Shown: positions 36,098 to 50,316 of the stretch, piece by piece | How positions within the stretch are numbered: position 1 is the stretch's first letter | How the letters are laid out: each line of letters opens with the position of its first letter | Source of the DNA: Mesorhabditis belari | Lineage: Eukaryota > Nematoda > Chromadorea > Rhabditida > Rhabditidae | Assembly (NCBI GenBank): GCA_958450365.1 | Contig: CAUEEP010000917.1 | Location: forward strand, 892,001 to 956,000 | DNA: 64,000 nucleotides | Reading direction: 5' to 3' | Made by a program: the position numbers and the translations under genes | The notes under the pieces: model-generated | Databases searched by the model: none | What the model was told of the DNA's origin: nothing | The model's input: only the letters and a program-made list of their open reading frames with translations

Positions 36098-36131
36098 TAA
36101 TTTTATCATTTCTGTTCGGTTATCTTTTCAG

Positions 36132-36287
36132 TTCATTGCTAATTGATCCCTTTAATGTTTGCGAAACTGAGCAGATTATCGTCTTGGCGGCCCTTGTAGA
36201 AGCTTTAATGAAGATTCCACTCGAATTTCACTTGATAATTTGTGGCATTTTGTTAATGCTCCTTAAGGAATTCCCCCAGTTGGATAG
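36132..36287 (+). other. open upstream exon between the GYF gene and pam-1
   Basis: Bounded by a strong acceptor (TATCTTTTCAG) and a donor (GATAG|GTGTAA). It joins in frame to 36352 and encodes LLIDPFNVCETEQIIVLAAL plus VEALMKIPLEFHLIICGILL. It could be an alternative 5' exon of the aminopeptidase, the trans-spliced leader exon of a downstream operon gene, or an alternative 3' exon of the GYF gene. Confidence 0.5.
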
Positions 36288-36541
36288 GTGTAAACGTTTT
36301 ATTAAAGCTTTTGCAAGCATTTAATTATTTTTAAACGTTCGTCTGTTGTAGGATGCTTGGGATTGTTGGTGAAATTGGGGCGTTAAGTCGTTATGCTTTG
36401 CTCCTTCATAGGACGCGGTTCCTCTCATCTACGTGCCGCGCTTCGTTCTATGCTCAACACTTGCTCATTCCGTTTCCACATAAAAAGATGTCGCCTTTTT
36501 CCAGCACTCGATTTCATTCGATAGCTACTGGTTCTTTCGCC

Positions 36542-39500
36542 ATGGCCTCTACGTGTCCCGCCGGCTCGATCGTCAAGGAGAAATATGAGCGTCTGCCCGA
36601 CTATGCCGCTCCAACCCACTACAAGATTCGCCTTGAGCCGGACTTTAGCTCGTAAGTTTTTAACATGTTTTTTTTACATTTTTTTCTTAGGTTTACCTTC
36701 AAAGGCTGCGTTGAAATCGATCTCGACGTGTTGAAAGCAACAAAAGTTCTCAAGGCGCATGCCAAGGACTTGAGCATTAGTGGGATCACTTTGAAGCTTG
36801 CGAATGGACAAGGTAACTTGGTTGTTGGTTGCTTAATACTTTTTGTTTTAGAGTTGCCAAACTTGCAGCACACGTATTCGGAAAAGTCAACAATGCTTGC
36901 GATCGATTTACCAATCGAGGTTACTCCCCAAAAAGTGCAACTCAAGATCGATGTATGTTTGATTAGTTTACTGCTGATAACCGAGGATTTTTAGTACATG
37001 GGCGTCCACAACGACAAAATGCAAGGATTTTATCGCTCGAAGTATCTTCACGAAGGACAGGAGAAATGGATTCTTGCTACTCAGTTTGAGGTAAGCTTTG
37101 GTGAATGAACTTATGATGTTTTAAATTTAGTCAACTTATGCACGGGAGGCTTTCCCGTGCTTCGATGAGCCTATGTACAAGGCTACTTACGATGTGACAC
37201 TTGTAGTTGACGATGGTTTGACGGCCTTAAGCAATGCTCCAGTGAGACTAATACGTAGCTATTAGTTTAAATCGCTGGTTTTTAGGTTCGTGCTGAATCC
37301 AAAGAAGGAAAGAAACATATCGTCACCTTCGACACGACTCCAAAGATGAGTAGCTATTTGGTTGCCTTCGCTGTTGGGCACTTTGAGTATCTAGAAGTAA
37401 GGAGTATTTTTTATTTAAACACAAGAATTCTTTAGCAAAAGTCCTCCAAAGGAACCTTGATTCGAGTCTACACTGTTCCAGGAAAGAAACATCTTGGTGA
37501 ATTTGCTCTTGAGGTAAAATATTAATCTAATCATATCATCTTTTAGTTTAGGTGGGAACAAAGTCGATTGACTGGTATGCGGATTGGTTTGGCATTCCTT
37601 ATTCAATGCCCAAATGCGATTTGATCGCCATTCCGGATTTCAGCATGGGTAATAGTTTCAAAATGATAACGGTTTTGTAATATATTTAGGAGCCATGGAG
37701 AACTGGGGTCTTGTCACATTCCGAGAAATCGCACTTCTCTTCGATGCCGAGAAAACTTCAACCAAACAGAAGGCCTACGTCGCGCTTGTGATTGCTCATG
37801 AATTAGCGCATCTGTGGTTCGGCGATCTGGTCACAATGGTTTGTTATCATTATTGATCTCTTCAGGTACACTTCTTTAGAAATGGTGGACCGATCTTTGG
37901 CTGAAGGAAGGCTTTGCTTCGTTCATGGAATACCTCTTTGTTGGCTACAACTACCCGGAGATGAAAATTTGGCTGCATTTCTTGAACGACGAGCTTGCTT
38001 CGGGATTCGAACTTGATGCATTAAAAAATTCGCACCCTATCGAAGTTTGTGCTTTGCATAAGTGTAACTTAGCTTTTTAGGTGCCTATTGACAACCCAAA
38101 CGAATTGGATGAAATCTACGATTCAATTACCTACGCCAAGTCCAATTCAGTCAACCGAATGCTTTGCTTTTACCTCGGTGAAGAGTCTTTCCAGGTTAAT
38201 TAGTAACTTGAACGTTTTCATTGGGCTTTTAGAAAGGACTGCGCATCTACCTTCAACGCTTCCAATTTTCAAATGCAGAAACAAACGACTTGTGGAAATG
38301 TCTTTCGGAGGCTAGCGGAGTGGTGGGATTTTTTTTGACCAAATCATTCAAATAACATTTTTTAGGATGTGATGGCCTTGATGTCGGGTTGGACAAAGCA
38401 AATGGGATTCCCGGTTGTAGCGGTCTCAAAAGTCTCCGAAGATGACAAGAATCTGAAACTTTCCTTCACGCAAAAACGTTTCATCGCCGACGGATCTGAA
38501 GACTCTGCGGACTCTTTATGGAAGGTAAATAATATTTGTTAGCGATGTATATAAAATAAAATAAAACTTTTTAAGGTTCCGCTAACATTCTCCAGCACAA
38601 GCTCACCTGATCAGCCCTTCCATAGGACCGTGTTGAGCGAACGTTCTAGTGAACAAAGTTTGGCCGTCGCTAAGGGCGAATGGTTAAAAGTTTGTTGACA
38701 AAGTTATTTCTTTAATCGTTTATTTTAGGTTAACCAAGGAACGACGGGTTTCTACCGTGTGAAATATTCCGGCGAGCTGCTCGAGGGACTTCTGAAAGCT
38801 GTCGCAAACCAAACTCTTCCCGTTTTGGATCGCTTTGGATTGAGCAACGACCTCTTCGCTTTGGTATCTTTTTGTCTAATTAGTTAAAAATGACAAATTT
38901 AGGCTAATGCCGGTCAAGTGCCCATCTCACAAGTGTTGTCATTCGTGGAGAGCTCGCTGAAAGAAAACGAATATTCTGTTTGGAGGTAAGTTGTCTATTT
39001 GAAGAACAAAGGAACAAGGATTTGAAGATTAAGGGACTTTTAGGACGCTTGATCTGGGAATCGTCCGGATTTCGGATACTTTGGCCTACTTCGATTCCGA
39101 TGGCGCTCTCAAGAAACGGTTTTAATGCACAACTTTACTTATCTATTTTATTTCAGCTTTGATCGTTATGTCACCGATTTGCTTGCTGGTGTTTTGGACC
39201 GTGTCGGATGGGAAGTTGCTGAAAAAGAAGATGGCCAAGTAAACATTTAAATAGTACAGTGTAATCAGTGATCATGTGATCATTTCAGGTGAGTCTCCTT
39301 CGTGGACTTTTGGTTGGACGACTTTGCAAATCAGGACATCAGCCATCGATAAACAAGGCTCAGGTAAGCCTATAAAAGTGTACTCTTTTGTAATTTACTA
39401 GTTTACTTTTTTGTAGGCAATGTTCAACGCTTACATCGAATCGAATCAGAAAATTCACGCGGATCTTCGCCTTGCAGTCTTTGGTGCTGCAATTCGATCA

Positions 39501-40206
39501 GGAGGAGATAAGGTATTTTTGCAAATTAGATATCTTAATAACTGATTATTTGGGCTTTTCAACAATTGCTCGAACATTATGAGAAATGTGGATTCCCCGA
39601 GGTTGAACGAGCTGCTCTCATCGCACTTGGATTGGTACTAACATATTTTTGAGCCAAACAAACAATCTTTTAGACTGATCCGACTTCTGGTCGTCTCGAG
39701 AAGTTATTCGACTACGCCGTGGCTCAGGGAAAAGTTCGCTCACAGGATCTCATGCAAATTTTTGTGGGTCCGGCTGTTTCACGGGATGGCCAGAAGTTCA
39801 TTTGGAACTTCTTCAAGTTCGTTTTGACTCTTTTATCTTAATCAATTTGTTTTAGGAGCAATCTCAGCTTGTTGCTCGACAAATTCGGAGGAGCTAACAG
39901 TGGTCTCTTCCAACGGTGCATGAAGGTTTGTCACCTTTTTGTTTAATTAATTATTTGCTTTAGCTTTCTGCTCAAGAATCTTGCAGCGAAGAGATGGCCA
40001 AAGACGTGGAGACATTCTTCTGTGGAAAGATTGATGCCACAGCTCTCGCTACCTTGGATCGTCCAATCAAACAGGTATGGTGTTGTTGTTAGTGAAGTGA
40101 TTGATAGTTTATTTTTCAGGTGACCGAGCACATTCGCAACAACGTGAAGTTCCTCGCCTTCGCCGCGCCTCAAGTGGACGAATATCTCAAGAAGAAAGGC
40201 TATTAA
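36542..40206 (+). CDS. pam-1: puromycin-sensitive aminopeptidase (M1 family)
   Basis: Twenty-five exons in phase give 881 residues from ATG 36542, the usual length for the cytosolic enzyme. The M1 signatures are complete: [13 protein letters not shown] (substrate N-terminus recognition), [13 protein letters not shown] (HExxH zinc motif) and [12 protein letters not shown] (third zinc ligand Glu). A tyrosine in [15 protein letters not shown] fits the transition-state position. The enzyme trims N-terminal residues from peptides; in worms it acts in oocyte maturation and embryo polarity. The frame stays open upstream to 36352 with a basic stretch (RYALLLHRTRFLSSTCRASF), so a longer, possibly organelle-targeted isoform could exist. 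The exon 39563-39634 is preceded by AA where AG is expected. Confidence 0.96.
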
Positions 40207-40333
40207 GCTAGACGGAAGTTCTCTTTTTTGATGTACTAAATGTTTGCATTCGACTTTCGGTTATTTATTTCTGTGATTTGTTTGTATAATTCCCCGGTTT
40301 TTCATTTAGTGGTTGCTTTATTTGGTATAAGAG

Positions 40334-40339
40334 AATAAA
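40334..40339 (+). terminator. polyadenylation signal of pam-1
   Basis: AATAAA about 130 bases past the stop codon. Confidence 0.7.
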
Positions 40340-42725
40340 TATTTCAAAACGAAAACGAAGAACTTTTGTGCTTAAAAACGCATTGAAATTCTGAGAAGAC
40401 ACCAATCATCGATCTATGACATGGTCGTTCATTTATCAGAAGGACGCGGGGGTACGTCATTGTTTCTGATATGGTCTCTGCTTTCTTCTTTACTCTCTTC
40501 TCCGGACTCTCGACCATTTCCCCTTCGCTTCTTGGCTGTCTCTCGTGTGTAAGGTTGCTATAGGGGGTTCTCTTTTCCTTTCTTTTGTCTTTTTCTCTCA
40601 CAGTCTCTTTAGCCCAGCTGCTTGTGTCTCCCGTCTCGTCTCGACCCACAAAAAAAACTGCTCCCAATATCGATTGTTTGCCACCGATCTATTCTCCGAT
40701 TTTTTTTGTGAAACTGATCAATCTGTTTATCGCTGATTTACGCCAGCTGTTCGACAAATTTCTTTTCACTGATGATCACATCGATTTTATGTCGGGAATT
40801 CTTGGATTTTATTCGACTAACTGTTTCTGTTTTGATTGGATCATGTTTGGCTTTGGAGAACGATTTTTGTATTTCGTTCTTGTAGCCGATGAGTATTCGA
40901 TGATTTTTCCATTTCATTCTGACTCAAGCATTGTTCTTGAGGGATCTTTGGTCTTCACATTACTGCGGTATAAGCAATCAGTCGAAATTTCTCAGGGCAA
41001 GCCAAAGTTAAGACCGATTGACGGAATAGTCAACCCTCACTTCATCAACTCGCGTGTGATACATTGCTTTTGAAAGTGCCTTCCGTTTTCCGGGGGAGTT
41101 TCTATTTCTGTGTATGTGCCCCGGGGACGCCCTTGAAATAATGTGAATCATTGGAGCGAATGGGAGGAATTTCGGGAGAGAGAAGGTGCGGGAAGAGGTG
41201 ATTGGGAAGGCTCGCTCAGCCATCAAAGCGGCAAGGAACCGCCCTTATCTAGACTGGGACGGAGGAGAGCATAATAAGGGCAAGGATATGAACCACAATC
41301 AGTTGGGGTGCGGAAAGGCTGGGAGAGGAAAGGGGGGGGGGGGAGCAGGGGAAAGGGTGATTTACAACATACGGCCTCCTTTGCGTGCTGATCCTAAAGG
41401 CTGCGGGTGCGCGAGTGCAGAGGGGAAACCTCTCCTTGACTCTCGTATTTCCCTGGCTTTTACCATCTTTCGAAGATATCCATTTGTGAGCTAATACCGC
41501 TAGATTTGATTTCTATCGTGCTTTGTGAACCCAGATATTTGGAGTGAATCTGTTGCCATTTTGGCTGTCAAACCACTGAAATCTAGTGTCTTTGGTCGAA
41601 AATTCAGTGAAATCTGGGATTTCCTTTGCGTTTGTCTAGTGTCTGGCAGAAGAATTGCCTTAGTATTCATTTGTCAACGTGATTTCTCTATTGAGATTCC
41701 TAGCTCTGTGGAACTTTAACTTCAAATGCAACTCTTATACTCTAGCTATGGGACTTTAAAAATCCCCAAAATCTTGTTGATTTGGAGGTTAACTTGTGCT
41801 CGAATAGAGTAGGATTTGGGGAAAACTCTGAAGCTTGATCCCTAACAACATAATGGGGGAACGGCCTGTGCCTCTCACTTTTTCCCTTTCCTTTCCCCCA
41901 CAAAAGAGACAACACCGACCGATTGCACAGTGGAAGCTCTCCTCCCTTTTCCTGGAGAGAGTGCGCGAGTGTGCCCCGACCTGGGTGAAAGAGAGGCTCT
42001 CTCACCAATCGTCTCCCTTTTTCTCTTTCTTTTTCTTTCCCCCAGTCTTGCAGCCGCAACGCGTGCCCTTCTCCCCATTCCCTCTCCCTTGTACCATCGT
42101 TTCCCTTGTTCTTCCATCTCCATCTCAACGTCATCATTGTGTTCTTCACTCTTGTCTTTTCCTCTACTCCTCTTTACTCTTCTCACCACCCCTAATCTGT
42201 CTTTTGTCGTTTCGACGAGAGACGACCAGTTGTATGTGTGTGTTTCTGGCAGACACTTGAATTTCTTGCAGTAACCCCATGTCTCTTCTTCTTTCCTTCC
42301 AGCCCGGCTTTTGTGCGGCAATCGATTGACTTTTTTGAGAAATCTTGGGGTTTTTCGAGGTTTCATAGCATTTTGCTACTGACTCACGTATTTAAATGAC
42401 AGGATTTTTGCTCGGTTTTGGCCTTGCTGACTCGCGGAAAGGCATAAAACGGATAAACAAGACTAGTCTTTTGATGAAATTAAAGAAACAGCTCCGAATT
42501 TCAAGGTTCGCAGTCATTGTATGTTTTGCTTGGGAAAACAAGTAAAAAATATTGCGGCCATTCACACTCAGCATACTCAAAAACCCCGGAAAAGCACGGG
42601 AAATTTTAAATCAAATTTTAGAATTTCTCAAAATTCCTCAAAATTTTAAAACTTCTGGTCAAAACTTCATTGTTTTTGTTTTCCTTGTTCTTTGTTGATC
42701 CGAAATTTTTTCGTCTTCAGACTAG
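40340..42725. other. 2.4-kb upstream region of mel-11
   Basis: No exons supported. It has unusually GC-rich and pyrimidine-rich segments (41880-42180), a run of ten G at about 41331-41341, and CT-rich tracts. The 162-codon plus frame 40585-41073 is hydrophobic and has no domain. Distal promoter, enhancer or an untranslated first exon are possible. The acceptor at 42720, five bases before the ATG, may be a trans-splice site. Confidence 0.45.
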
Positions 42726-45700
42726 ATGGTGCTCGCCGACGATGATCCAGATATCGATGAGGCATGGCGGCACACGGCGAACATGTTACAGGTGGGGAAT
42801 TTTGATGATTTTATGCAAAAAGCTATGCAGTTTTTTAGGAAAAGATTTGTTTATCGATAGACTAGGTAAAAATATCAAGCTTGAGCTAATTTATCAAAAA
42901 TGTCCTCTATTTTATGCTTGAAAATTACTAGTACTTGGTTATCGATAAGGCTGTAAAAATTACCTTAAGCTTACTTTTGGGTAAAACAGTTAATATTTTA
43001 CTTCTTTAGGCACGCCAACAGATCACCAACAACGCGATCAGCAAGAGAAAGGTGAGCAAATTGAAAAAATCGGGGCATTTTGGGCTATAATGTTAAATTT
43101 TAAATAGGATGATACATTTTGTGTGTCATTTTGTCATTTCATTTCAATTTTCCTGGGTCTCCAGGCTTTCCCCCTCTTAATAGAATGATTGTTTTGACTG
43201 GGGGGAAACGCTGAATCAAATTCGATCAAATTGATTCGCTGATTTCTTCTTTCTTTCTTTCTTTCACGTTTGACATTATTGCATTTTGGGGAAATTAAAT
43301 GACAAACTTTTCATCGAAGTAAATGATTTCATTTTCTAGGAACAACTCAATCGGTGGATCACATCGGAGATGAACGGCGCGAGCACGAGTCGGAGGGATG
43401 CTAAAGTGCAATTTCATGTGAGTTGACGGGATTTGTATAGATTGAGTATGATAGATTGGAAATTAGCCAAATTTACCCTTTTCGATTGTATGTTAAGTGC
43501 TTTTCGATGAGCTGAAAAATTAATATATTGGACTGTTAAAATAGTTTTTTAGGATGAGGATATTTTCCTGTCGGCTTGCATGTCCGGAGATGAGGATGAA
43601 GTGGAAGAACTGCTCGATAAAGGGGCCAACATCAATACGGCGACCGTTGATGGATTGACAGCATTGCATCAGGTGAAGACGTTGTTTGGCTAAAGTTAAA
43701 AATGCTGATAATTGATTAAAATGAAGAATTGAGCATTTTGATAAGATGGAGCTGGCACTTGCTTCAAACAACTCTTTTCAATCCACCTCTTTAGAGTGTC
43801 ATCGACAGTAAACCCGAAATGGTGCGTTTCCTTTGCGAGAAGGGTGCTGATGTTAATGCTCAGGTAAATGATTCAAGTTTCACGTCTAGATTTGATCTTT
43901 TTCAGGATAACGAGGGTTGGACGCCTCTTCATGCGGCGGCTTGTTGCGGAAACGCGGCCATCGTGCAATATTTGTGCCAACAAGGAGCCGACTTGACAAT
44001 TATTAATAGGTAGACAAGCTTTTGCACTTTAAATCCAATTTTTTTTAGTGACAAAGAAGTCGCATTGGATTTGGCTGAAGACGAGGGTTGTCGAGAGTTT
44101 TTGGAAAGTGAATACAAGACAAGGGTTGGTTTTTTGAGAAACATCCTAGCTTGCACAACTAAAAGTACATCAAGCTATTGTCTAGGGAATCGATCCGGAG
44201 AAATGCAGAGAGCGCGAGTTGACGACGATGATGGACGACGTGCAAATGTGGCTTCGAGAGGGACACTTTGGGTAGCTGCTCGTAAAAATTGTTCATAATG
44301 GCTCTTTCTTCAGCGATTTACCACATCCACGAACGGGCGCCATGGCTTTGCACGTGGCCGCCGCAAAGGGGTACACACAGCTGGTCGAACTTTTGCTGCA
44401 AGCGGGCGCGGACGTGAATGTCATGGACAAGGTGCGAGTTTGAACGAAATAGCTCTAAAGTAGGCACCTTGATTTGAATATGTGTTTGGGCTCACTAAAG
44501 CCGCAGTGCGTTGGTGTGCCTCCAGTAAACCCAAAGTCAAAAATTAGCTTTATTTTAAATAGCTCATGATAATGAACCAAGTTCATTCAGTAAACATATT
44601 TTCTTGAATCTTAATTTTTTTCACTTTTATTGCTATTTAATTTCAGGACGGATGGACCCCGCTTCACGCGGCCGCTCATTGGGGGGAACGGGATTCGTGC
44701 AAGATTCTAATTGAACACGGAGCTTCGGTGACTGCTGGAGGTTGTTGATTTATGTTCGGTCTTTGAAAATATCAATTCAGGTGCTCCCGGACAATCGGTG
44801 CTTGCTGTTGCGGATAAGGAGATTGTCGAGTACTTGGAGGATCTTGAAAAGGTAGCAATACTTTTGAAACAGTTTACTGAATTTTTGTTTAGACAGTCGT
44901 CAAGCGCCGCATTCCCTCAAATCCACCGCCGACGATTCTCGGCGAGAAAAACCTCCGGGTCGACGCGCCTAAAGAGGCGGCCATTATTTTGCCCGAAGTT
45001 CGCGCAAATCACACACACTCCATTCCTCATTTCCATACGACGGAGCAAAAGCACGCTTTGGTGGTCAAGTGAGTTTTGAAGGACATCAAACTGTAACTTT
45101 AGCGTACTTAAAGAAAGGAGCACTTTTAAAATAGTCGCTAACGTAAGATACTGTCAATTCTCTCCATGTGAATTCTCTAATTTATACGGAATGCTGCTAA
45201 TAAAGCCAATTTGTAGTTCATAAACTCTTTTAAACTACTAGGTAAAAATTTTTTGTCAAGTCACAATATTTCTAGGGATGAACGAGAAGAGAATGCGTGC
45301 CTGCACTCGGAAGCGAAACACCCACGCCTCAACCATGATCACGATGATCAGAATGATGAGGACAAGAATGATACGACGTTGACTGAAGAACAATTGAACA
45401 AAGAGGAAACACCAACACCACAAACGACAGCAAACGCGTACTTGCCCGAGAGGATGAGCATCGAAAAGTCACTAAGTGGTTGGTGAATTAGGTCTAGAAT
45501 CTATCTTGTTTTGTCGCATCTTGAAATATTTTTTTCCAGGATCATCCGTTGCAAGGGAAGCCGCTGGACGCGAGCGATCGATGGAGATCAGTCCGGACGT
45601 TGTCGTGCGACAATCGCCATTCAAATCAACTCTTTTACAGGTTTAGAAAGAAGATAATTTTAAGCTTTTCACCCTCAATTTATAGGAACGAAATTCAATC

Positions 45701-48700
45701 TCATCAGAAAAGGAGTTGATGCCGACGAACTCGAGCAGCTTCCAAGTTGATCAAAGAATGGTGCGTTGCATAGTCATGGATACTGGTGTAACCTTTTTCT
45801 TTAGTCTACTCCATCCGAGTCGATCACAGCCGTCTCCACGTCGGCAACCGTCCCGTTGAGATCAATTCAGCAATCGTCATCGTGGATTAATCGAAATGTT
45901 CCTCTCGCCAGCTCGCGGTTAGTTTCATCTTGTCAAACTTTCCCTTTTCTTGAAAACTACTCTTTCCAAACTTTTAAACCACCTTTGTGCACTAGCAAAC
46001 CCTCGTTTTTTGTTACCTAGTTTTTCCCAGTGATGATCAAACTGTTTGCACTAGCATTTCCTTCATTAGAAACTAGAGAAAATATTTTTTGGTTTCTGTG
46101 ACTTTGGTGGGTCAAAATTATCAAATGACACTCATATTTTGAATTTTTAATTTATCTCTAAACACTAATTTACCTGGTCCAAGGCCGCCAAAGTCACAGG
46201 TACCAAATTCTTAGTGATTTCTTGTCATTTCACACACGGCTTCTTGCAGCACTCCATCCTTGTCGGCTTCTCCATCGCCATCGATCTCGGGAAGTTACTG
46301 CTCGGAAGAGGCGAGCACATCATCGGCAGCGAGCGGTGAGACGAGAGCCTCTTCTTCCTCTGCGTCACGATCCGCCTCTCAAATATCCGCTTCATCGTCT
46401 CAGAAAATCTCCTCTTCACACGCGTCTCGATCAATTTCCCGATCTGTCGCCGATTCGCGGTCTCGTTCAACCACCGAAGAGTCATCGGAACCCTCCGAAT
46501 CGATCTACTCCGAAGAGGCATCCGAGCAAGCGAGTGAAAGCTCGGACGAGCAGCCATCCACCTCAACGAATGCTTCATCGGTTGAATCGAAATCCGAGTC
46601 ACGCGGTGGATCGGGTGGTGCATCGATCGGCGAACAGAGGGCCTCATCAGCAACTTCAATCGACGAATCTCTATCATCGCGTGTCTCGTCTCTTACCAAT
46701 GGATCGATGAGTGTGCGGATGACTTTCCGGCAACCTGCGTGAGTTTTGATTTTCTCTTTATCTTATCAGCTTAGCTTTTTGTCGCTAATGTGTTAGCATA
46801 TTCACGACTCGTCTTTCCCGAGATTAATCCCGTCAAATTTTCAATGGTCAATCAATTTTCTGCCTTTTTTAATTGTCCTAACCTTTTTTGTTGTTAACCC
46901 CGAGAAATTCTCTGTCGTGAATGTGCTGACTCATAGCATGTGGTGTAAAACGTTTTTGTTTATCAACGTTTGCTTTTTGGGGGATATATTTAGTTTAAAG
47001 CAAATTCGCACATAAGCACATCACTCAATAAATTAAAGCTGAAATTAACTTTTTTTCACTCATTCATCTGTTTCTTTTCAGTGGCAGAGACACGTCGAGT
47101 GGGGGTGGAACGATGACAACGACCACGCCGACAACGGTGATGGGGGGAACGGTGGCTCGGAGTGCTTCGACTCCCTCGGCGGCCCTCCCGTGGGTGCGCG
47201 CGACTTCGTCGGGTACCTCGACTCCATCAGCAGCATCCGTTCCGCCATCAATCCCGCCGATGGCTACCCCAATCACCACATCGTCGTCGTCGAGTGCTTT
47301 CACGACCTTCTTGCAAAAGGATCGCGTCTCTGCCTTCTCCGCCTTTCGTCCGCCCACTAAATCGACTGTGCCCCCAGCCGCTCCGATGAGGTTAGTGTGT
47401 GATGGTTGGAAAATGTCATGGTGCTTTTTATTAGATGAGTAAAATTTCAGCATTAGCATTGACTAAACTTGCATACTACGGTACTTCTTATTAAATTAGC
47501 TAAATTCTATCAGTTACGTAGGGTAAGGATGTATTTTTGCATAGAAAAGTACCGATACTGCTATCTAACTTTTCAAAATCAACGATTCATTAGGTGCTCC
47601 TCTACAAACTTTGAAATTAAACTTTTTGTTGGCTTTAACAACTAAAAGATCACGGATGAGATTTTAATCACACGCTAATTCGCCTAAACACAAAGCTTTT
47701 TGTGCACACAACAATGTTCATAGTCGATCTGTCATTTTTAGTTGCCATTTTGATAAGCTTTAAATGTTATTTTTTTTGTTTCCAGTGCACCATCACTTGT
47801 CTCAAGTTCTCCACTCAGTCCACCGTCCATTCGAGCGCCATTCCGGCCACAACCACTGGCGGCTCCTGTGTTAAGGTTTGACGGCTTTGCTATGGCTTTA
47901 GTTTATTTATGTGTCACGTAGCATTGGTTAACACTAATTTTAGTATTTTGCGGGGTGAAAAGTGTTTTAAATGTTAAGAATTAACCACTATGTATTTTAC
48001 TTTTTGGGTCATTGTCACAATTTAGACCATGGCAAGCAACAACGCCGGTGGCGACAAACGAGAGCGAGGCTGAACGGCGGAAAGAAGCACGAATGCATCG
48101 ACAGGCTAGACGGTTTGGTTGAAACTTGAAAATGGGCATTATTTTATTGAGTATAGGTCAACACAAGCTGTCACAAAAGAACAAGCTGAGGAAGCATCGA
48201 GGTCGGCTGCTGAAGAACAATCGAAGAGACGGGTCGGTGAAATTCCCGGTGTTGCTCAAGTATCTATTCTTTTTTTTAGTCAAGTCGAAGCGGTGGCGAG
48301 GTGCGTTTGGCGTCCGAAGAACGCGACACGTCGGAAGGAGAAAATTTAAATGAAACACCGCAAAATGGTTTGTTTGCTGTAACAATTTGTTTGGCATAAA
48401 GACATTTTTAGTGAGCAATTCTTTGTCGACGCTGACCACTCCATCAACATCAGCCATTTTAACCCTCCAATCAGTGGCCGTCGTTCCGCCAAACAACACC
48501 CCGTCGGCGGCGAATATCCGAAAGAAAACCAATCAGGTAAAGGCAAAATTTTTGATTGACATTGAGTCCCATTTGTCTCTCCTCTAAGCGGCTTTTGTGT
48601 TATCTTTTTTTGTCCCCGTTTTCGCTTCTCTCAACTGCTTGACTCATAAAGGGAAATGGATGAGGGATTGATTGGTTTAAACGGAGGACCTTTGTTGTCT

Positions 48701-50258
48701 TTTTCCGGTCCTTTTTGAGCGTAACTCTATCGTTTTGTGACCTCAGTTAGATTTAATTCTTTTTAATTGGTGATTCGTTTCAAGACTGCTACCGGTGGTG
48801 GCCTACACACGGCGAATCGAGCGGTCCGACGAGGCACAGGGCCTGTGCTGGCAGAGGACGTGCACGCGGCCGTCTCACTTCGGTGTGTGGCCCCAACGAC
48901 GATGACGAGCCCGCAGGGTGGCCCACCCACCACCCTGCCCATTGCCTCGTACACGCCGATGCCCGGGGTGACCTTCCAATCGGGCGCCTCGTCCGGGTTC
49001 CCCATCGTGCGCACCACCGAGTCGAGCGAGCGCCATGAGAAGAGCTTCTCGTTGCCGCCAAATAACAACAATAACAAGATCGAGCTGCAGTCTCCGGTGG
49101 GTTCCTGTGTGTGTGGAATTTGGATAGATTTGGTGTGTGGTGCATGCATGAGCATTTTGTGGACATTTGGTATTGTACACCGAAATGTGACCGCGTTTGG
49201 CACGAATAGCTTTTGATAGAGAAGAATCTACACTTCCACGAAATTTCAGTGCAAAATCCCCAATTTGTCGATTGTTGCATTCCTTTTCTTTGGTCATTTC
49301 CACCGGTTCTTCCTGAATCTTATCCTGGATTTCTCACAGAAATCTTTTCCCTTGCACTCACTTCCACGACCTCTCTGTTGCAAGCCGATCTGCTTGCTTT
49401 ACTCTCAACCCTCAGCCAGCACCATCCGAGTGACCCTCTCCCTTTCGTTGTTTACCCACCCGTTTTCCCCATCCCTTTAACTCCAACGAATTGCTTTCAA
49501 ATCAGTCCTCATTTACCCCAAATTCATTATCATGGTCACCGATTCCTATAAACGGCAGCAGTACAAATTGCTGCAAAACTCGGCCACTGCACGCGGTCGC
49601 TGTTTACCAATGATGTCTTCATCGTTCACCCTGGAATCGAGTCGATTGATCGAATCCTCTTCCCTTGTATCTAATCTACCTCGAGACTCGGTCTGTCGCT
49701 CGTCATCGGTTGGCGCGATTGTTAATAGAAAAACGTCACCCGATCCCCGGAATGAGGCAGAAACGACGAAAAGACTGGGTCGAGAGGAAAACAATCCCGC
49801 AGTGGCATCGGCACCGCGAACGAGATCTTGTTCACTCGCTCCACTCACTCGCGGGCATTTACCGACTCGACTCCGTTTGACTAGCAATTACGGAAAGGTG
49901 CAATTGTTAGACATACTTATCGATCGAGTTAATGGAAGTTAACTTGTAACTATCAATTGAAGTAACAAAAAATGCTATTTCTGCTCTTTTAGCACTAACT
50001 TTATCGATAATAGAATGTCTATTGTTGTCCAAAGGGTTTTCCGTTTTGACACCTTGTCTTTGTAGCAATCATTGATGCGTATCATTGCAACTTTTGATCC
50101 AAACACTCCTGTTATCCTTAACATTTAATGGAAGTTTGCAGTGAAAACACAATTCTCATTTTCAGTATAAGTGCAAAGATTGATCAATTTTCTTTGTTTG
50201 CAGACGGCCATTCGACAAGCGACTACCGGGGTATCGGCATTTGCTCAACGGAACGCTC

Positions 50259-50316
<58 letters not shown>

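Noticed and set aside
40585..41073. 162-codon plus frame upstream of mel-11
   Set aside because: Hydrophobic, no start context, no splice sites fitting mel-11 and no recognisable domain.
41742..42366. Overlapping frames of 114-163 codons on both strands
   Set aside because: They arise from a GC- and CT-rich low-stop segment, probably regulatory; no coding signature.
46222..46742. Several long frames on both strands over the Ser-rich exon
   Set aside because: Only the plus frame that links in phase with the mel-11 exons is real; TCN/AGY serine codons keep the others open.
48763..49303. Three overlapping minus frames of 142-163 codons
   Set aside because: Shadows of mel-11 exon 48785-49096, which is GC-rich.
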